NCBI GenBank assembly: GCA_946902985.2
Contig: OX336388.2
Coordinates: 1,506,002,545-1,506,066,544, forward strand
Length of the DNA: 64,000 nt
Source of the DNA: Meconema thalassinum
Lineage: Eukaryota; Arthropoda; Insecta; Orthoptera; Tettigoniidae
Reading direction: 5' to 3'
Of the stretch, positions 20,162 through 30,328 are shown piece after piece. Numbering within the stretch: position 1 is the stretch's first letter; the number at the start of each line of letters is the position of its first letter. The translations under genes were made by a program, and so were the position numbers. Below the pieces are notes generated by a model. The model did no database searches. It was not told the DNA's origin and worked only from the letters and a program-made list of their open reading frames with translations.

Positions 20162-20767
20162 TTAAGCAGTTCCTCTTACATCTCTTTTCTCAATTGACGT
20201 CCTATTATTATTTGTTGGTTTCAGAACCGTAGATATCAAAGCCTTGCTATAACCGTTGCTCTCAAAGGTGGTTCGTAAGGTATTAATTTCTTCTTGTAAA
20301 GAAGACACTTCACAAATCCTCCTAGCCCGGGTAGTTAGAGTTGTTAGGATACCATGATTCTGGGCAGGGTGATGGTGAGAACTTGCGTGGAGATATCTAT
20401 TGGTGTGTGCTGGCTTACGAAAAACGCTGTGTCCTAAAGATCCATCCTCTTTCTTGGTGACGAGAACATCTAAAAACGGTATTTTGCCGTCAGATTCCTT
20501 TTCCATGGTGAAACAAATAGAAGGGTGCTGGAGATTAAGGTGATCCAGGAAATGGCTAAGATTTTCCTCACCTTCCGTCCAAACAACGAACGTGTCATCC
20601 ACATAACGCCACCAGATCCTCGGTTTGAAAGGAGCCGACGACAAAGCTTTCTCTTCAAAGTTCTCCATGAAGAAATTAGCCACAACAGGAGAGAGAGGAC
20701 TACCCATGGCCACACCATCAGTCTGCTCATAAAAATTCCCATTCCATAGAAAGTAGGAGGAGGTCAT
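20162..20767 (-). pseudogene. Penelope-like reverse transcriptase, C-terminal half
   Basis: A 201-codon open stretch with FYEQTDGVAMGSPLSPVVAN and WWRYVDDTFVVW, the RT palm motifs of Penelope elements; the frame continues upstream of the first Met for about ten codons (AFFYHC) before the junction with copy 2. It ends at a TAA (20162-20164) where copy 2 has TAC, so a single base change created the stop. The linker TRARRICEVSSLQEEINTLR leads towards the endonuclease. Confidence 0.87.
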
Positions 20768-20770
20768 GCA

Positions 20771-21523
20771 GTGATAAAAAAAAGCCTTGTGATGTCTTCA
20801 GGAAAAAAGCCAACACACACCAATAGATATCTCCACGCAAGTTCTCACCATCACCCTGCCCAGAAACATGGTATCCTTACAACTCTAACTACCCGGGCTA
20901 GGAGGATTTGTGAAGTGTCTTCTTTACAAGAAGAAATTAATACCTTGCGAACCACCTTTCAGAGTAACGGTTATAGCAAGGCTTTCATATCTACGGTTCT
21001 GAAACCAACAAATAATAATAGGACGTCAGTTGAGAAAAGAGATGTAAGAGGAACTGCTTACCTACCTTACATACATAACACGACGGATCGTATTGCTAAA
21101 ATCCTACGTCGGTACAACATACGGACTGTATTTGGAACTTCTGTTAAGATTAGGCAACTCCTGCGACCAACTAAGGACAGTTTGCCTAAATTGCAACAAC
21201 CGGGTATCTACAGAGTTCCCTGTACTTGTGGCAAGGTTTACATCGGGCAGACTTCGAGAACAATATGCACTCGCATTAAGGAACATAATAGATGTATCAG
21301 GCTCATTCAACCTGATAAATCAGCTGTTTCCGATCATGCATTAACACCTGGCCATGATGTCATGTTCCAAGGAGTGGATGTTCTTGCCCGTATAAAGCAA
21401 TATCGTCCCAGGATCATCAGGGAGGCGGTTGAAATACGTAAACACCCAGATAATTTCAACCGCGACAATGGCTACAATCTTAGTGAATCCTGGCTACCTA
21501 TTATCAGAACCCTGAGAAAGTAA
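20771..21523 (+). pseudogene. Penelope-like protein, linker plus intact GIY-YIG domain
   Basis: A 250-codon frame. The first 12 or so codons are junction sequence; homologous residues start at KPTHTNRY. The rest (linker, then QQPGIYRVPCTCGKVYIGQT, then RTLRK stop) is uninterrupted and supplies the undamaged comparison for copy 1. It lacks the RT catalytic core, so it cannot mobilise itself. Confidence 0.88.
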
Positions 21524-21728
21524 TTCACTGCTGCTTTCCGTTGTCCCTAACATGGGGCTATAATGGCGTCCATCTTTTGGCACCTTCTATATGTTCTTTG
21601 TTGCTTTCTCTTAGCAATCATTGTCGTATTCCAGATTATTCCTGACGAAGAAAGGCATGGTTTATTTCGAAACGCGTCGAATTTAAAATAATAAACACGG
21701 CATAAGACCAAAATTCAACATTATGAAC
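20809..21728 (+). mobile_element. Penelope-like element, 5'-truncated (copy 2)
   Basis: Plus-strand copy that begins inside the RT-endonuclease linker (KPTHTNRYLHASS) and runs to ...CAAAATTCAACATTATGAA. It faces copy 1 head to head. Penelope elements often occur as truncated tandem or inverted partners, so this arrangement fits the family. Confidence 0.85.
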
Positions 21729-21764
21729 AGTAACACGGGCCGTGAAAGTCTAAATGACAATATA

Positions 21765-22971
21765 TATTATGTTCTTGCGAAATTTGGTAGAGATTGGATC
21801 ATTAGGTTAGTGGTAATTTGATTTAAGCTTTAAACGTTTGGGTGGCCACCATTACGTGTCCGTCAAGATGGCGGCGATATAAAACATGACACTGAGGTGC
21901 TCGTTGCTAGTGCTACCTCTGTACCAAATTTCGTTCAATGCAGTTTCACCGTGTTTGAATTGATAGGGGGAATCAATTTGAACACATACATGGCCGCCAT
22001 ATGCAAACTATTGGGCTGATGATCTTTTAGTTTAGTCAAAATATGCTTTCTACATAAAGGTGTGTTGTTGCAAAATTTGGTAGAGATCAGATTATTGGAT
22101 AGGTCGTAATTTTATTAAAGCTTTTAACATTTGGGTGGCCGCCATTACGTTTCCGTCAACATGGCGGCAATATAAAGTATGACAGTGAGGTGTCCTTTGC
22201 TGGAGCTACCTCTGTAGCAAATTTCGTTCAATTCGGTTTCACCGTGTTTGAATAGATAGGAGGAATCGATTTGCACACATACATGGCCGCCATCCGTTAA
22301 GTATTGGACTGATGACCTTGTAGGTTAGTCAAAAGATTCTTCCTACATAAATGTATAATTTTGCTAAATTTGGTAGTGATAAGATGATTAGGTTGGTCGT
22401 AATTTTATCTAAGCTTTTAACATTAGGTTGGCCGCTATTACGTTTTCCTCAAGATGGCAGCGATATAAAACATGACTCTGAAGTGTCCTCTGCTAGTGCC
22501 ACCTCTGTACCAAATTTCGTTCAATTCGGTTTCACCGTGTTTGAATTGATTGGGGGAATCCATTTGCACATATACATGGCCGCTATCTGCAAACTATTGG
22601 ATTGATGACCTTGTAGTTTAGTCAAATGCCGCTCGCCATTTATATATATGTTATTTAAAAATTTGGTAGAGATCGGATGAAAAGTTAGTCATATTTTGAA
22701 TTACGCTTCGAACATTTGGGTGGCCGCCATTACGTATCCGTCAAGATGACGGCGATATAAAACATGACACTGAGGTGTCTTTAGTTAGTGCTACCTCTGT
22801 ACCAAATTTCGGTCAATTCGGAATCACCGTGTAGGAATTGATAGGGGCCAGGAGTAAGGGTAAACATGCAGAGTACATACACTCAGACACACACAGACAG
22901 ACACACAATTTTGGCCCTGTGTAGATCTCATAAGTCTACTTTAATTTTCTGCAAAAACGAAAGTAGGCTAA
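21765..22971 (+). mobile_element. Family A array (A5), 5' end missing
   Basis: Starts mid-unit (TGCGAAATTTGGTAGAG) just after Penelope copy 2 and contains about four units, a CA microsatellite and the hairpin ending AAGTAGGCTAA at 22971. Confidence 0.83.
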
Positions 22972-23369
22972 TATGGCATTTAACGTTTTCCATTGTCCAA
23001 AACATTCATAATGGTGGACATTCGAATTTTTGAAAGCACTTATCCTATGACACAAATTATCGCCAAGTTATTACGTAGGTATCCACGGATGTCTTGGGCG
23101 CGGCGCATTTACATTTTACACTAATATATGCTTAAAGAAAGCTAAGTAGGTGTAGCTAATTAAACTTGACTGATAAATTTGGCCTGCTCGAGTGGTTGTA
23201 TGTGATCAGCCGCGTAGTGTGGATGGCTGCTAAGTGACAGTGGTGCACATTTGTGGCTTTTATCATCATTATTCATTGGCTTCTCACATTTATGTTAATT
23301 CAGGTCACCGCCACTACCAGGAATTTGATCCTGGTAATATTATATTGCAGTGCCTGTTCTGTTTCTGAC
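22972..23369. other. Unassigned sequence
   Basis: No recognised feature. Confidence 0.4.
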
Positions 23370-23541
23370 AAATAGAGGCTTTCAGCTATTGGGTCATGAT
23401 TGTACTTAAGTATACGCCAAATCTGAAGGTGCGGGTTTAAATTCCAAATGGAGCAGGCATTTAATTCTCTACATTCCGTGTAAATATTGTAGGCCTATAC
23501 TCTTTGTGCAATACACAACCACGAGCTGAAAGCCTCTATTT
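23370..23541. repeat. 172 bp fold-back sequence
   Basis: Ends are perfect 18 bp inverted repeats, AAATAGAGGCTTTCAGCT (23370-23387) and its complement (23524-23541). No target duplication identified; a MITE is possible. Confidence 0.5.
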
Positions 23542-23597
23542 ATCATCAATACAATCTTGAAAATCGAATTAATACAATTCTGTTTTTATCCCCATTT

Positions 23598-24527
23598 TTA
23601 GCCTACTTTCGATTTTTGCAAAAAATGAAAGTAGACTTATGAGATCAACACAGGGCCTAAAATTGTGTGTCTGTCTGTGTGTGAGTTTGTGTACTCTGAC
23701 TGTCTGTCCCCCCCTATCAATTCGAACACGGTGAAACTAAATTGAACGAAATTTGGTACAGAGGTAGCACTAGCAAAGGGCATCTCAGTGTCATGCGTTA
23801 TATTGGCGCCATCTTGTCGGAAACGTAATGGCAGGCACCCAAATGTGTTCAAAGCTTAAATCATATTACGACTAACCTAATCATCCGATCTGAACCAAAT
23901 TTTTCAACAACATATATTTATGTAGCTAACGTCTTTTGACTTAACTACAAGGTCATCAGTCGAATAGTTTGCATATGGCGGACATGTAAGTGTGCAAATC
24001 GATTCCCCCTATCAATTCAAACACAGTGAAACCGAATTGAACGTCATTTGGTACAGAGGCAGCACTAGCTAAAGGCAACTCAGTGCCATGTTTTATATCG
24101 TCGCCATCTAAACAGAAACGTAATGGTGACCACCCAAATATTCAAAGCTTAAATCAAATTACGGCCAACCTAATCATTTGTTCTCTACCAAATTTTGCAA
24201 CATCATACCTTTTTGTGGGAAGCAACTTTTGACTGAACTACAAGGTCATCAGCCCAATAGTAGGCAGATAGCGGCCATGTATGTGAGCAAATCGATTCAC
24301 CATATCAATTCAAATAGGGTGATACCGAATTGAATGAAATTTTTTACAGAGGTAGCACTAGCAAAGGGCACCTCATATTCATGTTTAATATCCGTATAGC
24401 ACGTTGTATTTCAACAAGCTACTACAACCAACATTCAATTATACTCCTTGAAAAGGACAGAGCGTTGTAACAATACCCATGCATTTAGGAGAAGGTAAGC
24501 TATATGTTCTTTACTGAACATCTTGTT
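23598..24527 (-). mobile_element. Family A array (A6)
   Basis: Minus copy with the 3' hairpin starting TTAGCCTACTTTC at 23598, a TG microsatellite, about three units, and the 5' end ATGTTCTTTACTGAACATCT ending TTGTT at 24527. Confidence 0.85.
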
Positions 24528-24790
24528 AAATTATGTAAATATGATAGCCTACCTATGTTTTCAAAAAATCGCAGTTTCATTACTATAATAATATTATTAA
24601 TAATAATAGTAAACATGGCACAAGTTTGGAGAGTTCCAATTGACTTCTCCAGCACCGGCGTGATTCCGAACTACTGAAAGGAATCTCTCACGGATTTGAA
24701 GTTAGTCCCAGGATTTTTTAAACATATGCAGAAGACAGCCGTACTTTCGTCGTGCCGCATAGTAAGGTTGTTCTTGAGTAATCAAGTCTG
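24528..24790 (+). repeat. Second copy of the repeat that holds the Tc1 element
   Basis: GATAGCCTACCTATGTTTTC at 24547 and GAAGACAGCC...TTTCG near 24730 match the flanks of the Tc1 insertion at 861-914 and 2384-2500. Confidence 0.55.
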
Positions 24791-25024
24791 AAGGAGTGAG
24801 GGGAAAGGATAATGCTACCTCAGAATGCAGTCACCGAGAGATTGAAGCATTTGCTCCTTATAATGTACTTAATATCTATTTTCTTTCCAGCCAATACGCT
24901 GAGTATGTGCAGGCGCACTCACTCGCAAAATAAATAATAAATATAATAATAATAACTAGATGAAACCCGTCAAAACATGACGGACAATGGAAAACAAAAT
25001 TACTGAAGAAGCTTCTTATATAAG

Positions 25025-25230
25025 TTACATTTTTTTACGATTACGTTTTAGCACTATTGCAACTTTAAGGGCGTCAAACGATAGCACTCTCAGCATTGCA
25101 ACATATTGCTGGTCATGACTGAAAACGTGATGAGGTAAATAGTCCAATACATTCAAGAGTTTCTCCTTGAGCTTGATTGATTGTGATAAAGTAGGCCGAG
25201 CGAATAGGATATTGCTGCCTATTAAATTAA
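25025..25230 (-). pseudogene. Helitron (Pif1-like) helicase C-terminus, frameshifted
   Basis: Translated on minus: QQYPIRSAYFITINQAQGET matches Helitron helicase motif V (usual TINKAQGQT). After a one-base shift in the next stretch comes YLPHHVFSHDQQYVAML, then RVLSFDALKVAIV, matching motif VI (usual QLYVALSRV) and the downstream end, followed by a TAA at 25025-25027. The helicase unwinds DNA during rolling-circle transposition; this copy is not functional. Confidence 0.8.
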
Positions 25231-25428
25231 AATGTACTGTACCTGCAAGTGTCGTAGGATTTGAGCTCTCTGCCTAATATTACTGCACCTATTATATCCG
25301 AATCCAAGCAATTTCTTACATATTTCTTACAATTAATATATTACCATATATGAGTCCTTGGGAAACGTTCAGATTTCTAAGGAGCATAACCATGGCTCAA
25401 ACGTTCGGAGTATGTGGAGGCGAATCAC

Positions 25429-25686
25429 TTAATTCCAAGGAATTGAAAAATTCAATAATAGGGAAATGACGTAGCTGGCTTTCATCTTCAGTATCCAATC
25501 TGTTGAACTACTGGATATAAGTTCAATGACTTTTAAATTAATATCATTACATTGTTGCAGCTTGGCAAATATTTTATATTCCAGCAGGTCAATTTTACCC
25601 TCACAACAGTAAAGACCAAAGTAACCACGCGTAGATTTTACGCAAGAGAAATACAATGTAGAACAATGTTTACATTTGATCGTCAA
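25429..25686 (-). pseudogene. Helitron protein N-terminal zinc-finger-like segment
   Basis: An 85-codon frame from the Met at 25686: CKHCSTLYFSC followed by YCCEGKIDL gives four well-spaced cysteines like the zinc-binding start of many Helitron Rep-helicase proteins (C-x2-C, then CC-x-G-K). It ends in low-information sequence near 25429, where the internal deletion presumably lies. Identification rests on the cysteine pattern and on its location at the 5' end of a Helitron. Confidence 0.55.
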
Positions 25687-25780
25687 AGACGTTACAGTAC
25701 ACTGTACTGCATAATATCTGGAATTGTTTCCGAAATGGCCTATTTATATTGGATTTTAAATGTGGCTTCGTATTATTAGA

Positions 25781-26284
25781 TAACACTATAGTGTCCTGCC
25801 ATAACGGAGCCGCTAAATATTAAATGGCAAATAATACTTCCATTGCCGAAACCAACTGCGTAGTTAGACTCAGTACTCTAAACAAATAATCATTAAACAA
25901 TTGTCTTATAATGAAGTTCAACATGACCGACCAGAGACTTTCATACTCAAGTTGGTTCGTGAGGAGAATGCGATGAAACTGATCGCTTAATATAAATTCC
26001 TTATAATTGTTCCTGCCAGCGAAATTTTTTGCAATGGCTTGAAAACGCAGCTCAGAATGACGTTCTTCATTTTGTTATAAACAGTACGAAACTGCTCTAA
26101 ATAAGCAGGTTATGGCAGTACATTTTGCAGGGGAACATAGAATCACTTCGCCAACTACTGGAATGACCATAGGACTATACTCAATACTCACTTCGGCAGT
26201 CACCCTAATGGAGGCAGTTTTTGAATTCTATGTCCCGTGCATGTCAAAAATCGTATTAACACATGGAAGTCCACCCATTCTTGG
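25781..26284. other. Unassigned sequence
   Basis: No feature recognised. Confidence 0.4.
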
Positions 26285-26655
26285 CTATCGACTCCGAGAC
26301 ACGGGTTACATTTCCTGCTCTGCCAAGAAATTTAATTCTGGTCTGAGGGCAAAAACGGGGCACATTGAGTCTCTTGAGATATAACTAAGAAGAGGAAGGT
26401 TTAATTCCCACCTCGACAATATTGGATGTGGTATTCCGTGGTTTCCCACTTCCACTCAAGGCTAATACCGGCATGGTTCCTTACTTAAGGCCTTGGCCGT
26501 CTCCTTGCCATTTCCCACCTTAATTAAAATACACACAGTAATGCAGCCATCACAATAACACAGGTTATCAGAGAAAATTTTATACATACACACCAAAGTG
26601 CACGGGGCTGAGTGACCACGATGTCGGAGCCCTTCAAACGAATTATGATTGCCAA
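26285..26655 (+). mobile_element. tRNA-derived SINE (type b)
   Basis: Decayed head (CTGCTCTGCCAAGAAATT), second B-box relic, core TATTCCGTGGTTTCCCACTT, CAGGTTATCAGAG, then GGGGCTGAGTGACC...GAGCCC and an A-rich end. Parallel in order to 13976-14342. Confidence 0.7.
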
Positions 26656-26911
26656 GTGTCTCTCATGGCGAAAGCAATTGTGGACACGCGCGAGTGCCTG
26701 GAAAACTACTTTTTTTCTTTAATAATATAAGAGTATATCGACGATGCATAATTATAACTTTTAGTCTAGGACGCTAATAACTTGACCAACGAAGCATTGG
26801 GAAGAAATTGCAATATTAAGGTACATAAACAACATAGCCTACACATTCAACTGCCAGTTAATGTTCTTCAACATTTCCCTTCTTAAATATTCCCCTCCTT
26901 TACAATTCTCC

Positions 26912-27453
26912 ATCACGTGAAAACGCGCCATGTCCTGTGATTTAAATATATCGATGCAATGGTGCTGCCATCTGTTGTCAGTTAGTGGAACTGATTGCAG
27001 ATATTGATACGGCGTATTGAGGACAACAGTTAGCTCTTTTGATCACATGTTGTCATGCAATGGTAAAACGGAAATAAAACGTATTGAGAGGGAATGTAGA
27101 AATGTGTATCTTTAACTGACATAAAACGTTACTAATACTCCTTGATAAACAATATTTAACTATCACGTGATAACGTGCCATGTCTTGTGTTTTAAATATA
27201 TCAATGCAATGGTGCACCAATCTGCTGTCAGTTACTAGAACTATATGGGCGAGGAACTGCCATCTGTTGTCAGTTATTAGGAACTGATTGCAGATATTCA
27301 AACGGCGTATTGAGGACAGCAGTTTGCTCTTTTGATCACATGCTGTAATGCAATGGTTAAACGGAAATAAAACGTATTGAGAGGGAATGTAGAAATATGT
27401 ATCTTTAACAGACATAAAACCTTACTAATACTCCTTGATTAAACAATATTTCA
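26912..27453. repeat. Tandem duplication of a 252-290 bp unit
   Basis: Both units start TCACGTGA(A/T)AACG(C/T)GCCATGTC (26912; 27164) and end ACTAATACTCCTTGAT(T)AAACAATA. The second has about 38 bp extra, itself a short repeat of CTGCCATCTGTTGTCAGTTA. Confidence 0.8.
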
Positions 27454-27699
27454 GTGGTAAATAAAAAACAAGATGTTCAGTAAAGAACATATAGCCTACT
27501 TTCTACTAAATGTATGAGTATAGTTATAACTCGTTGTTATTATCAAAGAGTATAATAGAACTATTCCTTGTTGAAGACCTTAGAAACGATTTACCTCTAC
27601 CAAACGCCACAACCTAGATAATAACTGCTACCATCATTGAAGAAAGAAAGATAAGAAGTATATCAAGAATGTTATGGATCTGGAGACATAATCGACCGG

Positions 27700-27915
27700 A
27701 CTGGCTGCGTGGCTCAGCGGTAACGTTCTCGCTTGCTGGGCCCTAGGTTGCAGGTTCGTATCCTGGCGCAGTCAGCTGGCATTTGAGGGTGCACAAATGC
27801 GAGGGAGCCGTGTCAGTACATTTACTGGCACGTTAAAGATCCCCTTCGGGCCAAAATTCCGGCACCCCGGTGTCTCTAAAAGCAGCAGTAGTTAAAAGGG
27901 ATGTAAAACCAATAA

Positions 27916-27957
<42 letters not shown>
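27700..27957 (+). mobile_element. Type d SINE embedded in family C element
   Basis: TGGCTGCGTGGCTCAGCGGT head, B box GCAGGTTCGTATCCTGG, GATCCCCTTCGGG body, and an (ATT)n tail at 27918-27955. Confidence 0.85.
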
Positions 27958-28654
27958 ATATACGACCTGCCGTGGGCAACATCCAACTTTGAGTTGAGGC
28001 ATGTCTTTACACGTCTGGTTGTGCATGGCTTTCACAACCCTAATTGAATTAACAAATCTTTCCATGACCCTACAGAGACGTGTGTATACAAACCATGTGG
28101 ATATTTTCGATTGCTATTTGCCTGAAATAAAAGTAGTAATTAATAACCTGAACTAACACCAACGGCTTGAATTTAGTTACTATGTGGAATCGTTTTGTTC
28201 TTTACTTCAAATAACATTTTCAAGTAACGCAAAATAGGCTGTTACAAAACCTTTAAAATAAAAAGTAAAAATGTATCGTAGTATCATCTTGTCATTCTTC
28301 AAATTCGATGCGCATAGAATGCCAATGGTATAGTAATCAATGGAGCCCCACGTAGACTAGTCGTGACATCTAGTGGTGAAATATCGAACAATATAATCCT
28401 AACAGAGCGAGTGCATTCTAGCGGCCAGAAGAAGAAACTTTTCAATAAAATCTGGAAGTTAATAAGTAGGTCGGCGTGCAGTTACCTTTTTGGCAGCTAG
28501 ATGTCTCGAGTAAATCTGCTGGCGAATTATGTTTTAATTAAATATATATTTTACACCATAATATGCACAATATAACGCTTATTTTTAAAACATCTGAGTC
28601 ATTACAAAACAATAAACATATAACATTTCAAGCAAAAAAACCTAGCTCTGATCG

Positions 28655-28715
28655 GGTTTGAACCATAGGCATTTGAGCGATAGGCTAACGCTCTACCACT
28701 GAGCTAATTGTGTCA
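28655..28715 (-). repeat. tRNA-like stretch in family C element
   Basis: On minus: AGCTCAGTGGTAGAGCGTTA (A box with a GCTC/GAGC D-stem) then ATGGTTCAAACCC (B box). Acceptor and T stems do not pair properly, so it is a tRNA relic or SINE head. The counterpart is at 44937-45005. Confidence 0.55.
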
Positions 28716-29544
28716 ACGAATATCGTTCTATATAAAATGACTTACATAGAACTTGTTAGCAAATAATGATTTATACTAAACGATTTCATCACTGGAGTAT
28801 ATTATTTATATATAAAGCATTCCATACAAAGTTTATTTATTTTGTATCAGTACGCTATATTGCATGCAATACTCAAATTAGTGAAATATAAGTCAGGCAC
28901 AAGATATCCGCTGCCATCTTGTCTTATTACTGAATTGGCTCAGCTTTTTAAAATCACGTCTGCACTATAGTATTACAAAATAAACTTTTAATTTCGAACG
29001 TGCCTCTTCCTTTAGAACAGTTAAAACGATTCTCGGCTCGATAATCGGAACTGGGGGGTCCCATGATATGGATTATAAAGTTTGCATAATTCGCACGGCC
29101 GCCATCCTGAAATGGTATGGCGGACGACCATGTAGTTTGGTCACAAGACGCATCCTATACGAAGGTATGCTGTTACCAAATTTGGTAGAGATCGGATGAT
29201 TTGGTTAGTCGTTATTTGATTTTACGTTTTGAACGTTTGAGTGGCCGCCATTCAGTTTTAGTAAAGATGGCGGCGATATAAAAACATGACACTGAGGTGT
29301 CCTTTGCTAGTGCTACCTTTGTACCAAATTTCGTTCAATTCGCATTCACCGTGTTCGAATTGATAGGGGGGGGGACAGACATTCAGAGTATACACACTCA
29401 CACACACACACACACACACAGACTCACACACACACATACACACACACAGACAGACACACTTTTTTCGCCCTGTGTTGATCTCATAAGTCTACTTTCATTT
29501 TTTGCAAAAATCGAAAGTAGGCTAATAAAGAATACTGGAGAGAG

Positions 29545-29612
29545 CTGGAATCGAACCGGTGCTCCTTGGAACTACAGTAAGTCGCCTTAACCACATAGCT
29601 ACTCACGCACTC
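29545..29612 (-). repeat. tRNA-derived fragment
   Basis: On minus: TGAGTAGCTATGTGGTTAAG then CACCGGTTCGATTCCAGC, A- and B-box-like. Body sequence not identified. Confidence 0.5.
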
Positions 29613-29763
29613 TCGTTCAGTAGCAGACGCAACCATTCACTATATCCAAAGCCACTGTCTGAAGGAAATAATCTATTTCATTATCCAAAAAAATCAATGT
29701 TGCACATTCTTATACGTTCATACTGTCATTATATTTTATTGTCAGAACTTGGTTAAAGTGGAA

Positions 29764-30245
29764 GCTTATTATTATTTTTTTTTAGTTGTTTACCCTCCAG
29801 GTTGGTGGAACCCACGGACTCAGCGAGGGAACTCAACACTACCGCCTCTACGGGCAGTGTCCTAGAGCTGGGAACATCGAATCGGAAGGGATACAACTGG
29901 TGAGGTGGGATTGGCACCTCGCCCAGGCAAAGCGAACAGGGGCCTCATGAGGGAAGGTAAGGGATGGTTAGGATGGATAGACAAGGAAGAGGGAAGGAGG
30001 CGGCCGTGGCCTTGAAGAAGGTACCATCCCGGCATTTGCCCGAAGACGAAGTGGGAAACCACGGAAAACCACTTCGAGGATGGCTGAGGGGGAATCGAAC
30101 CCCCTCTACTCATTTGGGCCACCCGAGGCTGAGTAGACCCCGATCCAGTCCTCGTACCACTTTTCAAATTTTCGTGGCAGAGCCGGGAATCGAACACAGG
30201 ATCTCCGGGGCGGCAGCTAACCATGCTGACCGCTACGCTACGGAA
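29764..30245 (-). mobile_element. tRNA-derived SINE (type a)
   Basis: On minus: head CCGTAGCGTAGCGGTCAGCA, B box GTGTTCGATTCCCGGC, second B-box-like GGTTCGATTCCCC, core GGTTTTCCGTGGTTTCCC, ending ...GGAGGGTAAACAACTAAAAA and an AATAAT tail. Its left end abuts unassigned sequence, its right end abuts LINE L3. Confidence 0.82.
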
Positions 30246-30328
30246 TTAATAATATGAAAATTCAAATACCTAGGTGAATGTATGAGGCCTAATATCTCTG
30301 AGGAGGAGGCTTTTACATCACGAATGAG

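Larger units (their letters stand above)
19507..20808 (-). mobile_element. Penelope-like element, 5'-truncated (copy 1)
   Basis: Minus-strand retroelement with a Penelope-type RT followed by a GIY-YIG endonuclease. The first 910 bp (19507-20416) are the inverted repeat of 20809-21726. The 3' part beyond the ORF carries GAAACGCGTCGAA and AACATTATGAA-type ends shared with copy 2. Both copies lack the RT N-terminus. Confidence 0.88.
24956..25780 (-). mobile_element. Internally deleted Helitron with helicase relic
   Basis: Minus orientation: 5' A^TCTAATAATACGAAG at 25780, 3' CTAG at 24959-24956 followed by T. A hairpin CCGTCA/TGACGG lies about 10 nt before CTAG. Helitrons move by rolling-circle replication and insert between A and T without a target duplication; all these marks are present. 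It carries an N-terminal zinc-finger-like frame and the helicase C-terminus, but the Rep domain and most of the helicase are absent. Confidence 0.82.
27469..29525 (+). mobile_element. Helentron-like family C element (C1)
   Basis: 2057 bp. It has the same ends as family A (AACAAGATGTTCAGTAAAGA, then GCCTACTTTC; 3' hairpin ending GAAAGTAGGCTAA), but about 1.6 kb of unique sequence, an embedded type d SINE and a tRNA-like stretch precede a single family A unit (about 29095-29370), then a CA microsatellite. The whole arrangement recurs inverted at 44169-47769, so the SINE was on board before the element multiplied. Confidence 0.85.

Noticed and set aside
28655..28715. Possible tRNA gene with good A and B boxes
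   Set aside because: Acceptor and T stems do not pair, and the same stretch is carried in both family C copies, so it is element sequence.
29258..29590. His/Thr-rich frames (HTHTHTHT) as metal-binding peptides
   Set aside because: They translate CA microsatellites at the 3' end of family C.
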